Shown here piece by piece: positions 46,902-54,545 of a DNA stretch of 64,000 nt (position 1 is its first letter; the number at the start of each line of letters is the position of its first letter). The position numbers and the translations under genes were made by a program. The DNA is from Paenibacillus lutrae (GTDB lineage Bacteria > Bacillota > Bacilli > Paenibacillales > NBRC-103111), in contig NZ_RHLK01000013.1 of assembly GCF_009757775.1 (NCBI RefSeq), forward strand, positions 62,001 to 126,000, written 5' to 3'. A model generated the notes under the pieces. The model was given only the letters and a program-made list of their open reading frames with translations. It had not been told where the DNA came from and did not search any database.

Positions 46902-46942
46902 AGAAAAGGGCATGTGCGTCGTTGACGCGCATGCCCTTTTCT
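46902..46942 (+). terminator. Terminator after uvrA
   Basis: The 19-nt arms 46902-46920 and 46924-46942 pair with one mismatch around a 3-nt loop (AAAAGGGCATG / CATGCCCTTTT at the ends), followed by TCT. The stem is very stable. Confidence 0.85.
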
Positions 46943-47077
46943 TCTATGCAGCGTGATCATAGAATCATAATTCCTAATGGCGGCAATAACAGTACCCAAG
47001 TTGCCAAACGTTCTGACGAGATTACAAAAGATTGCTCCTGAGCTTACACATCCGCTGTTCTAATAACCCGTAACGAA

Positions 47078-47116
47078 CAATAGCAGACAGAAGAATAAAT
47101 CTTCTGCCTGCTATTG
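47078..47116 (-). terminator. Hairpin after the nitrite/sulfite reductase gene
   Basis: CAATAGCAG (47078-47086) with AGAAGA pairs with TCTTCT and CTGCTATTG (47108-47116), with one internal mismatch pair. It lies 10 nt beyond the minus-strand stop codon. The T run is poor. Confidence 0.5.
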
Positions 47117-47125
47117 GTGATTTTA

Positions 47126-48742
47126 TTAAGAAGCTACCGTAAGAAGCTGGGTAAGCTTTTCCTGGAAAGGGGCCGTGCCCACCCGTAGGTAAAATTGATG
47201 GAAGCTTTCACCGGCATTGCGGGTATCCTTATAGAAACGGATCAGCTCGGCAAGAACGGGGCCTACGTCATCGCTCTTCACGCGGCCTTTAAGTGCTTGG
47301 TTGAACTGTGCGCCGGGGCCGAGAATACCGCCGACCGCGATATCATATGCGCTGGTCATTCCTTCAGGCGTTCTGACAAGGGTGCCCTGAAGACCGATAT
47401 CGGCAATCTGCTTCTGTCCGCAAGCATTAGGGCATCCAATGAAGTGAATGCGTACTTCCTCTTCCAATTCGACATGCTCATCCAAATACTCGGCTACACG
47501 GCGTGCAAATTCCTTGGTTTCCACCAGAGCCAGGTTGCAGAATTCATTGCCTGTGCAAGAGACAGTACGGCTCATGAAACGTTTGGGGAACGGTGTCAGA
47601 CGTTGCAGAACGGACTCTTGGAGGACGTTCTCTACTTGATCATTAGGAATATCCGACAGAATGATATTCTGGGACATCGTGGTACGGATAGTACCCTTGC
47701 CGTATTGGTCTGCAATCCGGGCAAGTTCACGCAGTTCCTCCGAGTTAAGACGACCGACCGGAACGTTCAGGCCGACGTAGCTGTAGCCATCCTGTTTCTG
47801 GGGATGTACGCCATCGAAGTAAGCCGCAGTCCATCCCACTACCTTGTCATCACCGCCGGTAGGCATGGGTCCGATCAGCTCGATAAGTTTGTCGAGGAAC
47901 TTCTCGGGACCCCAGTCTGCTACGAGAAATTTCAGACGCGCATGGGTACGTTTCTGGCGGTATCCGTAGTCACGGAAAATCACCGTAACACCTGTAGCGA
48001 CTTTCAATACTTCCTCGGGGCGGACGAATAGATCCAACTGCTGAGCAAGATGAGGCTTAGCCGATAGGCCGCCGCCTACCCAAGCATGGAAGCCGAGCAC
48101 TTCTTCGCCGTCAATGATCTTAGTAGCTGGTGTGAATCCCAGGCAGTTAATTTCCGCGTGTGCGGAATTATAAATATTGGTCGAAATCGACATTTTGTAC
48201 TTCCGTGGAAGATTGGAGAAGTCTCTGTTCATCAGGAAGAAATCATTGACCTGATTGACCAGTTCGGTCGTGTCAAATAGTTCATCCGGGTCGATACCGG
48301 CTAACGGATTGCCCACAATTGTACGAGGGCAGTCGCCGCAAGCTTCGTAGGAATAGAGCCCGACTTGTTCTAGGCGCTGGAAGATGTCAGGCAAATTCTC
48401 CACACGAAGCCAGTGGAACTGGATAGCCTGACGAGTCGTAACATCCACGAGGTTCTTCCCGTAGTCTTCCGCAATACCGGCCATAGCCCGGGCCTGGTCC
48501 GTTGTCAGAACGCCGGAATTGATACGGACCCGCATCATAAAATGTCCGTCTTTAGGTTTCTGTTGATAGACGCCCGCCCATTTGAATAAATTCATATCAT
48601 CTTCAGGAATGGAATCATAGCCTTCTAGAGCATACTTTTCTATAATGGTGCGAATGACATCAAGTCCGTCTTTTTGAAGCTTAACCAGTTCCATTTTGTT
48701 CAACTTCGATGTATCTTGTGCCCAAATAGGTGACGAAGTCAT
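47126..48742 (-). CDS. Siroheme 4Fe-4S nitrite/sulfite reductase
   Basis: A 538-residue assimilatory reductase of the NirA/SiR family with two duplicated halves (ferrodoxin-like repeat plus siroheme domain). The cluster ligands are complete: C396-x5-C402 (CTGNEFC) and C437-x3-C441 (CPNAC). The six-electron reduction gives sulfide or ammonium, probably from a ferredoxin-type donor since no flavoprotein domain or partner gene is present. Sulfite versus nitrite cannot be decided; the Tyr/Cys crosslink and nearby cys genes are not seen. The start ATG 48742 follows GGGGGT. It stands alone, divergent from the DUF2759-like gene. Confidence 0.88.
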   Translation of the reverse strand: MTSSPIWAQDTSKLNKMELVKLQKDGLDVIRTIIEKYALEGYDSIPEDDMNLFKWAGVYQQKPKDGHFMMRVRINSGVLTTDQARAMAGIAEDYGKNLVDVTTRQAIQFHWLRVENLPDIFQRLEQVGLYSYEACGDCPRTIVGNPLAGIDPDELFDTTELVNQVNDFFLMNRDFSNLPRKYKMSISTNIYNSAHAEINCLGFTPATKIIDGEEVLGFHAWVGGGLSAKPHLAQQLDLFVRPEEVLKVATGVTVIFRDYGYRQKRTHARLKFLVADWGPEKFLDKLIELIGPMPTGGDDKVVGWTAAYFDGVHPQKQDGYSYVGLNVPVGRLNSEELRELARIADQYGKGTIRTTMSQNIILSDIPNDQVENVLQESVLQRLTPFPKRFMSRTVSCTGNEFCNLALVETKEFARRVAEYLDEHVELEEEVRIHFIGCPNACGQKQIADIGLQGTLVRTPEGMTSAYDIAVGGILGPGAQFNQALKGRVKSDDVGPVLAELIRFYKDTRNAGESFHQFYLRVGTAPFQEKLTQLLTVAS

Positions 48743-49044
48743 GCGTGAACCCCCTTATATTATAATTCCGAGCTGATTAGTGTGAATATCATAGTCTGAT
48801 CCTACCATATTTCGTAAAGGGCGTAAATCGAAAGGTGGCAAAAGCGTATATAAACAATTATTATAGAAAGGACATAGATTACTTATAAACTAAAAAGAAA
48901 GGCGCTATTTGGCTAAAAAGGTGACAAACTTGTTAACATCATAGCTAAGGCCTTGCATCTTGCGGTTGATACGGATAACATAGAAAGTAAAAGGCTAAAT
49001 CGTTTGGTTTAATTTGGTTGGAGATAAATGAAGGAGGTCTCTCA

Positions 49045-49248
49045 ATGTTGTATATTGCAGAAGAGGCAGAACAGGCATCTACATTTTCCGGTTTTGATCC
49101 GTTTGTGATCATCTTTACCATTCTGATTGCAATCGGTCTGTTCCGCTTGTTTAAAGCACCCCAGAAGAATGTATTCGCGATCGGCTTTGCCATTGTAAGC
49201 CTAGCCGTATTCTTGTTCATAGATGTCATTATGATCAAGGGCTGGTAA
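49045..49248 (+). CDS. Small membrane protein, DUF2759-like
   Basis: A 67-residue protein with two membrane helices (FVIIFTILIAIGLFRLF, about 19-37, and VFAIGFAIVSLAVFLFIDVIMI, about 43-64) joined by a short basic loop. Size and pattern recall DUF2759 proteins of Bacillota, with unknown role. ATG 49045 follows GGAGG at proper spacing; the frame opens 9 codons earlier. The 300-bp gap to the divergent reductase gene is AT-rich and has no promoter I can name with confidence. Confidence 0.75.
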   Translation: MLYIAEEAEQASTFSGFDPFVIIFTILIAIGLFRLFKAPQKNVFAIGFAIVSLAVFLFIDVIMIKGW

Positions 49249-49281
49249 GCAAGCAGCCGACTACAAATATGCGTAATTAAG

Positions 49282-49318
49282 AAGCCCCTTGTCCTTAGTA
49301 AATGGACGAGGGGCTTTT
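49282..49318 (+). terminator. Terminator after the DUF2759-like gene
   Basis: AAGCCCCT (49282-49289) pairs with AGGGGCTT (49309-49316), with GTCC/GGAC extending the stem inside; TTTTGGGTTTTGG follows. Confidence 0.8.
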
Positions 49319-49424
49319 GGGTTTTGGTGAAACGGCATGCGGCAAGGAGAGTGGAGGACTATGGAAAGATGCTAGAGCAACTCGCATCGTCTCTATTCAT
49401 CAGCATGCCCGGATAGTATGGCGA

Positions 49425-50393
49425 CTAGACCCACCACATGTCGCCAAGAGGTTCTTTTATAAGAATCTGCTGGAGATTCTGAACAGCTTTGGTAAAGCCC
49501 TCGTCAATGGACATGAGGCCGTCCTCGTGCTCGATGCTCACGACATAGTCGTAACCGACCAGACGCAGTGCGCTGATAATGTCCGCCCATGTCTTCATGT
49601 CGTGACCGTAGCCGACTGTACGGAACTGCCAAGCGCGGTCCAGCATAAGGGTGTAGGACTGCATATCGGTGACGCCGTGTTTGTTCACATTGATCGGATC
49701 AATCGATGTATCTTTGGCATGGAAGTGATGGATTGCATTAGCACGGCCCAGGATTTGAACCGCCTGCACCGGATCGATGCCCTGCCACCACATGTGGCTG
49801 GGATCCAGGTTGGCGCCAATGACATCGCCAGCCGCTTCGCGCAGACGCAGCAACGTAGCCGGTGTGTGGACGGAGAATCCGCCATGCAGCTCCAGCGCGA
49901 TCTTAATGCCGCGGTCCGATGCGAATTTACCGGTTTCCGTCCAATAGGGAATCACTTTCTCCGACCACTGCCAGTCTAGAATCTCTTGAAAATCGTTCGG
50001 CCATGGTGCTACAGGCCAGTTCGGATATTTGGCATCTTCATGGTCTCCCGGGCAGCCCGAGAATCCGACAACGACTGGAACCTCAAGCTTCTCAGCCAAT
50101 TCCACCGTCCGGTAGAATTCATCGTGATATTGCTTGGCAATGGCTTTCTGAGGGTGAAGCGGATTGCCGTGGCAGCTCAGCGCCGAGATGGTAAGCCCGC
50201 GGGAATCAAATGCTTGTTTGAATGCTTTCAGCTTGCTTTCGTCAGCGAGTAATTCTTCAGGCTTGCAGTGGGCATTACCTGGATAACCGCCGGTACCGAT
50301 TTCAACGGCTTCAACGCCTTTTTCTGCGATATAATCGAGTGTTTCTTCTAGAGGCTTTTGTCCAAACAGGACAGCAAATACGCCTAACTTCAT
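49425..50393 (-). CDS. Sugar phosphate isomerase/epimerase family protein (TIM barrel)
   Basis: A 322-residue protein of the xylose-isomerase-like TIM-barrel superfamily (AP endonuclease 2 fold). VEIGTGGYPGN, LSCHGNPLHP, ALELHGGF, NLDPSHMWWQGIDP, HFHAKD and VSIEHEDGLM carry the His/Glu/Asp residues that bind the divalent metal. Such proteins act on sugars or inositol derivatives; no neighbouring catabolic gene points to the substrate. ATG 50393 follows GGAGGTG. It is apparently monocistronic. The MBOAT gene upstream on the same strand lies 300 bp away. Confidence 0.88.
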   Translation of the reverse strand: MKLGVFAVLFGQKPLEETLDYIAEKGVEAVEIGTGGYPGNAHCKPEELLADESKLKAFKQAFDSRGLTISALSCHGNPLHPQKAIAKQYHDEFYRTVELAEKLEVPVVVGFSGCPGDHEDAKYPNWPVAPWPNDFQEILDWQWSEKVIPYWTETGKFASDRGIKIALELHGGFSVHTPATLLRLREAAGDVIGANLDPSHMWWQGIDPVQAVQILGRANAIHHFHAKDTSIDPINVNKHGVTDMQSYTLMLDRAWQFRTVGYGHDMKTWADIISALRLVGYDYVVSIEHEDGLMSIDEGFTKAVQNLQQILIKEPLGDMWWV

Positions 50394-50709
50394 ATGGTTA
50401 CACCTCCACGAATTTTAAAAAGAACGCGCGTACACTTGTTATTATAGCACCGCTTTCCAAGGAAATGAAGCGTCAGTTCCTGCTGAATATCAAATGAGGC
50501 TTAAGGATACAATTATTAATTGAACAAGGATCAATAACAAATGGAAGATAAACCAAGTATTTCACAGCGGTGGGCAAACCATTCCTAAGGAACTGGCATC
50601 TGCTGTCCAGATTGGAATGAAATATCGCCCGGCTCATGTGCAGCGGCAGATATGAACTTTAAATGCAGCCCCTAATAATTAATAAAAAAGCTTTTCCGCT
50701 TGACCGTTC

Positions 50710-51861
50710 TTAGAACGGCAAATGGAAAAGCCCTTTGTAAATACGCATCACTCTATCGTAATCGTTCATGTTGATAATAATCGCGGCCACAACCAGCACC
50801 TGGGTAAGCAGGCAGCGGAAGTAGAAATAAGGCTTGGATACTTTCCTGCGGATCACTGTCGTTTTGCCAAGCAGGTTCTCAATCGCAATAATTACACCAT
50901 GGTACACCCCGTAGATCAGGAAGAGCCACGAGAATCCGTGCCACAGTCCCATCAGCGTCATAATCAGGATCGAAAGTCCGGCGGTCATCAGCTTGGATGG
51001 CGTTTTGCGCGAAAAGAAGATGAAAATATGATCCCGGAACCAGTCTCCGAGGGTTGCATGCCAATTACGCCAGAACTGGGTGAGAGTAGGGGACGTGAAC
51101 GGCTTCTTGAAATTCTCCGGAATCGTAAAGCCCATGAGCCGACCGAAGCCGACCGCAATGTCCGAGTAGCCTGAGAAATCCACGTAGATGAGCAGGTAGA
51201 ACCAAATCATTAAGAATATACTCTGGTGGGTATGTAGTTCCTGCTTCATTACGATGTTGAAAATATCGGTCATCCAGACGACAACCACGACTTTCTTGAA
51301 CAAACCCAGAATGATCCGTTTGACTCCAAATTGAAATTCGGCGGAATCGACACGGTAAGGTTTTTTCAGATCAGCCATAAAGTCGCGGAATTTCAGGATC
51401 GGACCCGAGGTGAATGTCGGTACGAATAAGATGTAATTCACATAATCAAGCAGTTTGACCTGCCCTTCTTTTCCGAAAAAATAAGCGAAATACAGCGCAT
51501 CGATAACCTTCAGCACATTAAAGAGCAGTCCAAGCGTCATTAAGCCGTCCGCCAGAAAGGAACCCTCGGTGTTTTTGCCGAGCATGTGAAACAAGACGAC
51601 CGCGCCTATATTCGCAAGAATGAATAAGGCGAACGAGAACTTTCGCCAGACGGGTGTCCGGCATAGGTAGACGAACATTACATAATTGACAACGGTATAG
51701 ATGAGGTAAAAGGTGAACAGCTTGCCGCTCCATAGAAACAGGAAGCCGACATTGAACAGCAGCATCAGAATGCGCTTGTTCTGCGGCCATTTTCTTGTCG
51801 CCATCAGCACGAACACCATGCCGCACATGGCTAGCAGCGCGTTCATGTTCAAATAAAACAT
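50710..51861 (-). CDS. DltB-like membrane-bound O-acyltransferase (MBOAT)
   Basis: A 383-residue polytopic membrane protein (about 10 helices). The MBOAT signatures are FWRNWHATLGDWFRDHIF at about residues 265-282 and the invariant histidine in LMGLWHGFSW (about residue 308). DltB-type proteins take an aminoacyl group from a carrier protein and pass it through the membrane. ATG 51861 is chosen because AAGGAGTCCTGCT precedes it; the frame extends 22 codons upstream without a site. It is the last gene of the Dlt-like operon, 129 nt after the DltX-like peptide. AlgI-type acetyltransferases look similar; the carrier protein and SGNH neighbours favour DltB. Confidence 0.82.
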   Translation of the reverse strand: MFYLNMNALLAMCGMVFVLMATRKWPQNKRILMLLFNVGFLFLWSGKLFTFYLIYTVVNYVMFVYLCRTPVWRKFSFALFILANIGAVVLFHMLGKNTEGSFLADGLMTLGLLFNVLKVIDALYFAYFFGKEGQVKLLDYVNYILFVPTFTSGPILKFRDFMADLKKPYRVDSAEFQFGVKRIILGLFKKVVVVVWMTDIFNIVMKQELHTHQSIFLMIWFYLLIYVDFSGYSDIAVGFGRLMGFTIPENFKKPFTSPTLTQFWRNWHATLGDWFRDHIFIFFSRKTPSKLMTAGLSILIMTLMGLWHGFSWLFLIYGVYHGVIIAIENLLGKTTVIRRKVSKPYFYFRCLLTQVLVVAAIIINMNDYDRVMRIYKGLFHLPF

Positions 51862-51990
51862 AGCAGGACTCCTTAATAAACGGAGAATCGGTAGGCAGGG
51901 TCTACAGACAGGCAGGCCAACAGACAAGCGTGTAAGCAGACCCGGAACTTAGCTTGCAGCGTCCAAAACTTGGGGCTGGTCACGGCCTTC

Positions 51991-52101
51991 TTAGAAGCCT
52001 TCATAAATAAACAATCCCTGTCCGGTGAAATAAATCAGTACCAGGTAGAGCATGAGGAGATAGATTAAGATTTCTGCGGTTTTCTTAAAGAAAGAAGCCA
52101 T
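51991..52101 (-). CDS. DltX-like membrane micropeptide (36 residues)
   Basis: A reading frame of 36 codons on the minus strand: a short basic start (MASFFKKTAE), one membrane helix (ILIYLLMLYLVLIYF) and the tail GLFIYEGF. DltX peptides of canonical dlt operons have the same plan: a single helix and a C-terminal FIYNEF-type motif. ATG 52101 lies inside the end of the DltD-like gene and the frames overlap by 37 nt, so translation should be coupled. A weak GGTTGACGC stretch precedes it. In known systems DltX assists DltB/DltD in transferring the amino acid across the membrane. Confidence 0.65.
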   Translation of the reverse strand: MASFFKKTAEILIYLLMLYLVLIYFTGQGLFIYEGF

Positions 52102-52970
52102 GCGTCAACCTCCTTCGTAAACACCGGAGCGCCTTCTTCCCGGTTAAGATGGACCAGGTCATGGAACAGTCGGGGTTCGTACCGGTCCATAAGGTCGAGT
52201 ACAGGCACGTCTGATGCTTGCAGACGGCTGTTCACTTCCTGCTTCATAGCCTCGGTATAAGGGGGCTTCTCGTGTCCTTGAATGAAAGGCATCCAGACCA
52301 CGCGCAGGGGCAGGTTCCGCTGTTTGCTGTAATTAATGACCCACTGGAGGGCTTCTACATTGTCTTTCATATCCGCAAGCGTCATCCAATTGTACTTCTC
52401 GTTATAGCGAGCCCAGTCCTTCACAAGCTGATCGGAGCTTTCCCGGCCGTAGTAAAGCTCTTTGTCGATCCAGCGCGGTTGATAATCGAGGCTCCCCTTC
52501 AAAGCAAGATTACGTACGAATTCCGTACCCGTATCTAGGAAATCTGCCCGGTACGCATATACATAAGGCTTGTACCAAGGTTTGTGCCACGGAAACCGGT
52601 AGTCGGTATCCATCTTATCCAGCATCGTATGCACATCGATCCCTATGACAAGCTCGCCCTGCACATTATAAAGTTCGCGCTGAAGAATTTCCTTCAGATC
52701 GGTTAATTTCCCCAGGGACATGCCCATTTCGACGAGCTTAACAGAAGATTTGTCTTCCATGTAAGCCCCCGTTACAGCGGAGTTCCCGTAGAAAACAGCC
52801 CCTGTACGCGACCAGTCGTGGTGGTACAGCGTTTTGGTAAAATCATCTTTGGCAAAACGTCGGCTCGTCTCCATCGGATTCCAGAACATCAGTCCGATCT
52901 CGGCGAGTACAAAAATAAGAAGCAGCCCCAGGACGAAGCTGTTCTTCTTAAGAAAAGCGGGTATGTTCAC
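52065..52970 (-). CDS. DltD-like SGNH-hydrolase-fold protein
   Basis: A 301-residue protein with one N-terminal membrane helix (SFVLGLLLIFVLAEIGLMFW, about 11-30) and an extracytoplasmic SGNH domain. The catalytic serine is S64 in FYGNSAVTGAY and the Asp-His pair is D271/H274 in HDLVHLN, all conserved. In canonical Dlt systems DltD takes the aminoacyl group outside the membrane and places it on teichoic acid. It is shorter than typical DltD (about 400). GTG 52970 starts 13 nt after the ligase gene; AGAGTGA is a moderate ribosome site. Confidence 0.78.
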   Translation of the reverse strand: MNIPAFLKKNSFVLGLLLIFVLAEIGLMFWNPMETSRRFAKDDFTKTLYHHDWSRTGAVFYGNSAVTGAYMEDKSSVKLVEMGMSLGKLTDLKEILQRELYNVQGELVIGIDVHTMLDKMDTDYRFPWHKPWYKPYVYAYRADFLDTGTEFVRNLALKGSLDYQPRWIDKELYYGRESSDQLVKDWARYNEKYNWMTLADMKDNVEALQWVINYSKQRNLPLRVVWMPFIQGHEKPPYTEAMKQEVNSRLQASDVPVLDLMDRYEPRLFHDLVHLNREEGAPVFTKEVDAWLLSLRKPQKS

Positions 52971-52983
52971 GCGCTATCACTCT

Positions 52984-54183
52984 TTATATGGATTTTTCTT
53001 GCCAAGCTGTATATTGCTCACGGAACGATGTCGGCCAGTTGGCCTGATCCATTCCGTACTGGGCCAGGAATGCAAATGCCCAGCGTTCAATGCCGAAGCC
53101 TACACAACCAGTAACGGCCGCACGCTTGCCGACTTTAATGTCGAAGGCGTTGCCGAATGTGTTGCTGTGGAAGTTAACGGAGCTGCACGCAATGGACTTA
53201 TCCAGATAAGGAATCGTCAGGCGCAGTTCGTACTTCATCTCCTGGTTGCGCTGGAACGAAGCTTTAACTTGGAAGTCATTCGTGAAGAAGGGATCGTTAG
53301 CGATCTCAAGCAGGCTGTCGACTTCCCATTCAACGGCAAGTTCTTTTAAGTATTCAATCGATTTCAACCGGTTTTCTTTAACGAAATCCGGCTTGCCTAC
53401 AAAAATAATTTCCCGCATGGAGAAATCGAGCAGCCGGCCAAAGTCGCTGTGGTTCTTCGATTCGAAGCGGTGGCATTTGGCGATGGCTGTTACCACGATG
53501 CCTTCACTATCGAGTGTCTCCCCCTGGAGGCCTTCATAGCAGTGGTAGCAGGTCGATGGATTCATCGTAAACTTCGGCTTCGGCATGGTGGCATTGAGAT
53601 CGAGCGGAAGCTCGTCTTTCCAGCCGCCGGTTTCGCGGATCGAGTCAGAGAAGGACTCAATAACGTCCAGATCTTCACGCAGATGCGTCAGGAAATGGAT
53701 GTGTTCCGGAAATGAGGTGAAATGGTTTGTTTTGTTGAGTGTCTCGGAATGAATAACAGCCGGATAATGCTCTTCCTTAACATCGAACCGGTTAGCGATC
53801 TTGGTCACGAATGAATAGTCAAGGAAACGCATCAGCGAAGAGAAGGGCTCCCGGAATATAAAGAGGCCGGGCTCAAGCACTTTAATGCTTTTGCTATCAA
53901 TCAGCTCGCGGATAATGTCTTCCTGATACGGAACGGCAACTTCATTGCGGAAAAGGATATTTTCCTTGAAGCCGAAATCTCCTTTGGAGAAACGCTCGAT
54001 CAGACGTTCCACACGTTCCATAATCGCTTCGCTTCCTGCAGGAGATGTATGAACAATGCGAAGCTGTCCGTCATTCAGTGTGATTTCTTGAATATGTTCA
54101 TCCACGAAGGCGGATGCGTATTTGACCTGGCCGTGTTGGCTCTCGTGGAGTCGCTCCAGAGATATAGTGCATTCCGTGGTCAT
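52984..54183 (-). CDS. Class II aaRS-like amino acid:[carrier protein] ligase
   Basis: A 399-residue protein related to the catalytic domain of atypical seryl-tRNA synthetases; no tRNA-binding arm is seen. The C-terminal two thirds show CYHCYEGLQGE (about 212-222), AKCHRFESKNHSDFGRLLDF and SMREIIFVG (235-263) and the class II motif 3 GFGIERWAFAFL (362-373). Cys212, Glu258 and Cys360 sit where the catalytic zinc triad of amino acid:[carrier protein] ligases is expected. Such enzymes activate glycine or alanine with ATP and load it on the phosphopantetheine of a carrier protein. The carrier gene ends 4 nt before ATG 54183, its stop codon lying in the GGGAGGTAA ribosome site. Here it stands where DltA would be. 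Confidence 0.8.
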   Translation of the reverse strand: MTTECTISLERLHESQHGQVKYASAFVDEHIQEITLNDGQLRIVHTSPAGSEAIMERVERLIERFSKGDFGFKENILFRNEVAVPYQEDIIRELIDSKSIKVLEPGLFIFREPFSSLMRFLDYSFVTKIANRFDVKEEHYPAVIHSETLNKTNHFTSFPEHIHFLTHLREDLDVIESFSDSIRETGGWKDELPLDLNATMPKPKFTMNPSTCYHCYEGLQGETLDSEGIVVTAIAKCHRFESKNHSDFGRLLDFSMREIIFVGKPDFVKENRLKSIEYLKELAVEWEVDSLLEIANDPFFTNDFQVKASFQRNQEMKYELRLTIPYLDKSIACSSVNFHSNTFGNAFDIKVGKRAAVTGCVGFGIERWAFAFLAQYGMDQANWPTSFREQYTAWQEKSI

Positions 54184-54187
54184 GGTG

Positions 54188-54439
54188 TTACCTCCCGGTT
54201 TTCGTGGAAATGAAATGTGCGATTTCTTGAATAGTGTTCATGGGATACAGCATCAGATCCTGATTAGTCACCTGAATACCATAAGTTTGCTCGATATGGG
54301 CAATCAGTGCGGTTGCGCCCATGGAGTCAATGAACCCGTAATCAAACAGATGTACGTCTGTACCGAAATCCTCGTCGTCTGCTTCAATCTCATAGCGGCT
54401 GCGGATATGCTCTTCGAGCTGCTTGATGATATCTTCCAT
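54188..54439 (-). CDS. DltC-like acyl/aminoacyl carrier protein
   Basis: An 83-residue acidic four-helix carrier protein. DYGFIDSMGATALI holds the phosphopantetheine serine S39; the DSMG form is typical of DltC and related aminoacyl carriers rather than of fatty-acid ACP (DSLD). ATG 54439 follows TAGGAGG (54449-54456); the frame opens 8 codons earlier. It heads the operon carrier-ligase-DltD-DltX-DltB and is the likely amino-acid donor for the membrane steps. Confidence 0.85.
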   Translation of the reverse strand: MEDIIKQLEEHIRSRYEIEADDEDFGTDVHLFDYGFIDSMGATALIAHIEQTYGIQVTNQDLMLYPMNTIQEIAHFISTKTGR

Positions 54440-54487
54440 GTAAATGTAGCCTCCTAAAGTCATGCGGAATTTATAAAAGAAAGTTGA

Positions 54488-54518
54488 CAGGCATCAGAGC
54501 TTCAGCTTCTGATGCCTG
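54488..54518 (-). terminator. Hairpin between the FG-GAP gene and the carrier-protein gene
   Basis: CAGGCATCAGA (54488-54498) and TCTGATGCCTG (54508-54518) pair over 11 bp with a 9-nt loop. On the minus strand TCAACTTTCTTTT follows, a moderate T tract, then a TATAAA-like sequence. It may end the FG-GAP transcript or attenuate read-through to the Dlt-like genes. Confidence 0.65.
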
Positions 54519-54545
54519 CAACGGCAACATGTGTAGCTAACTTCA

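Noticed and set aside
49302-49979. 225-codon open frame antisense to the TIM-barrel isomerase
   Set aside because: The isomerase on the other strand has conserved metal-binding motifs and a good ribosome site; this frame has neither.
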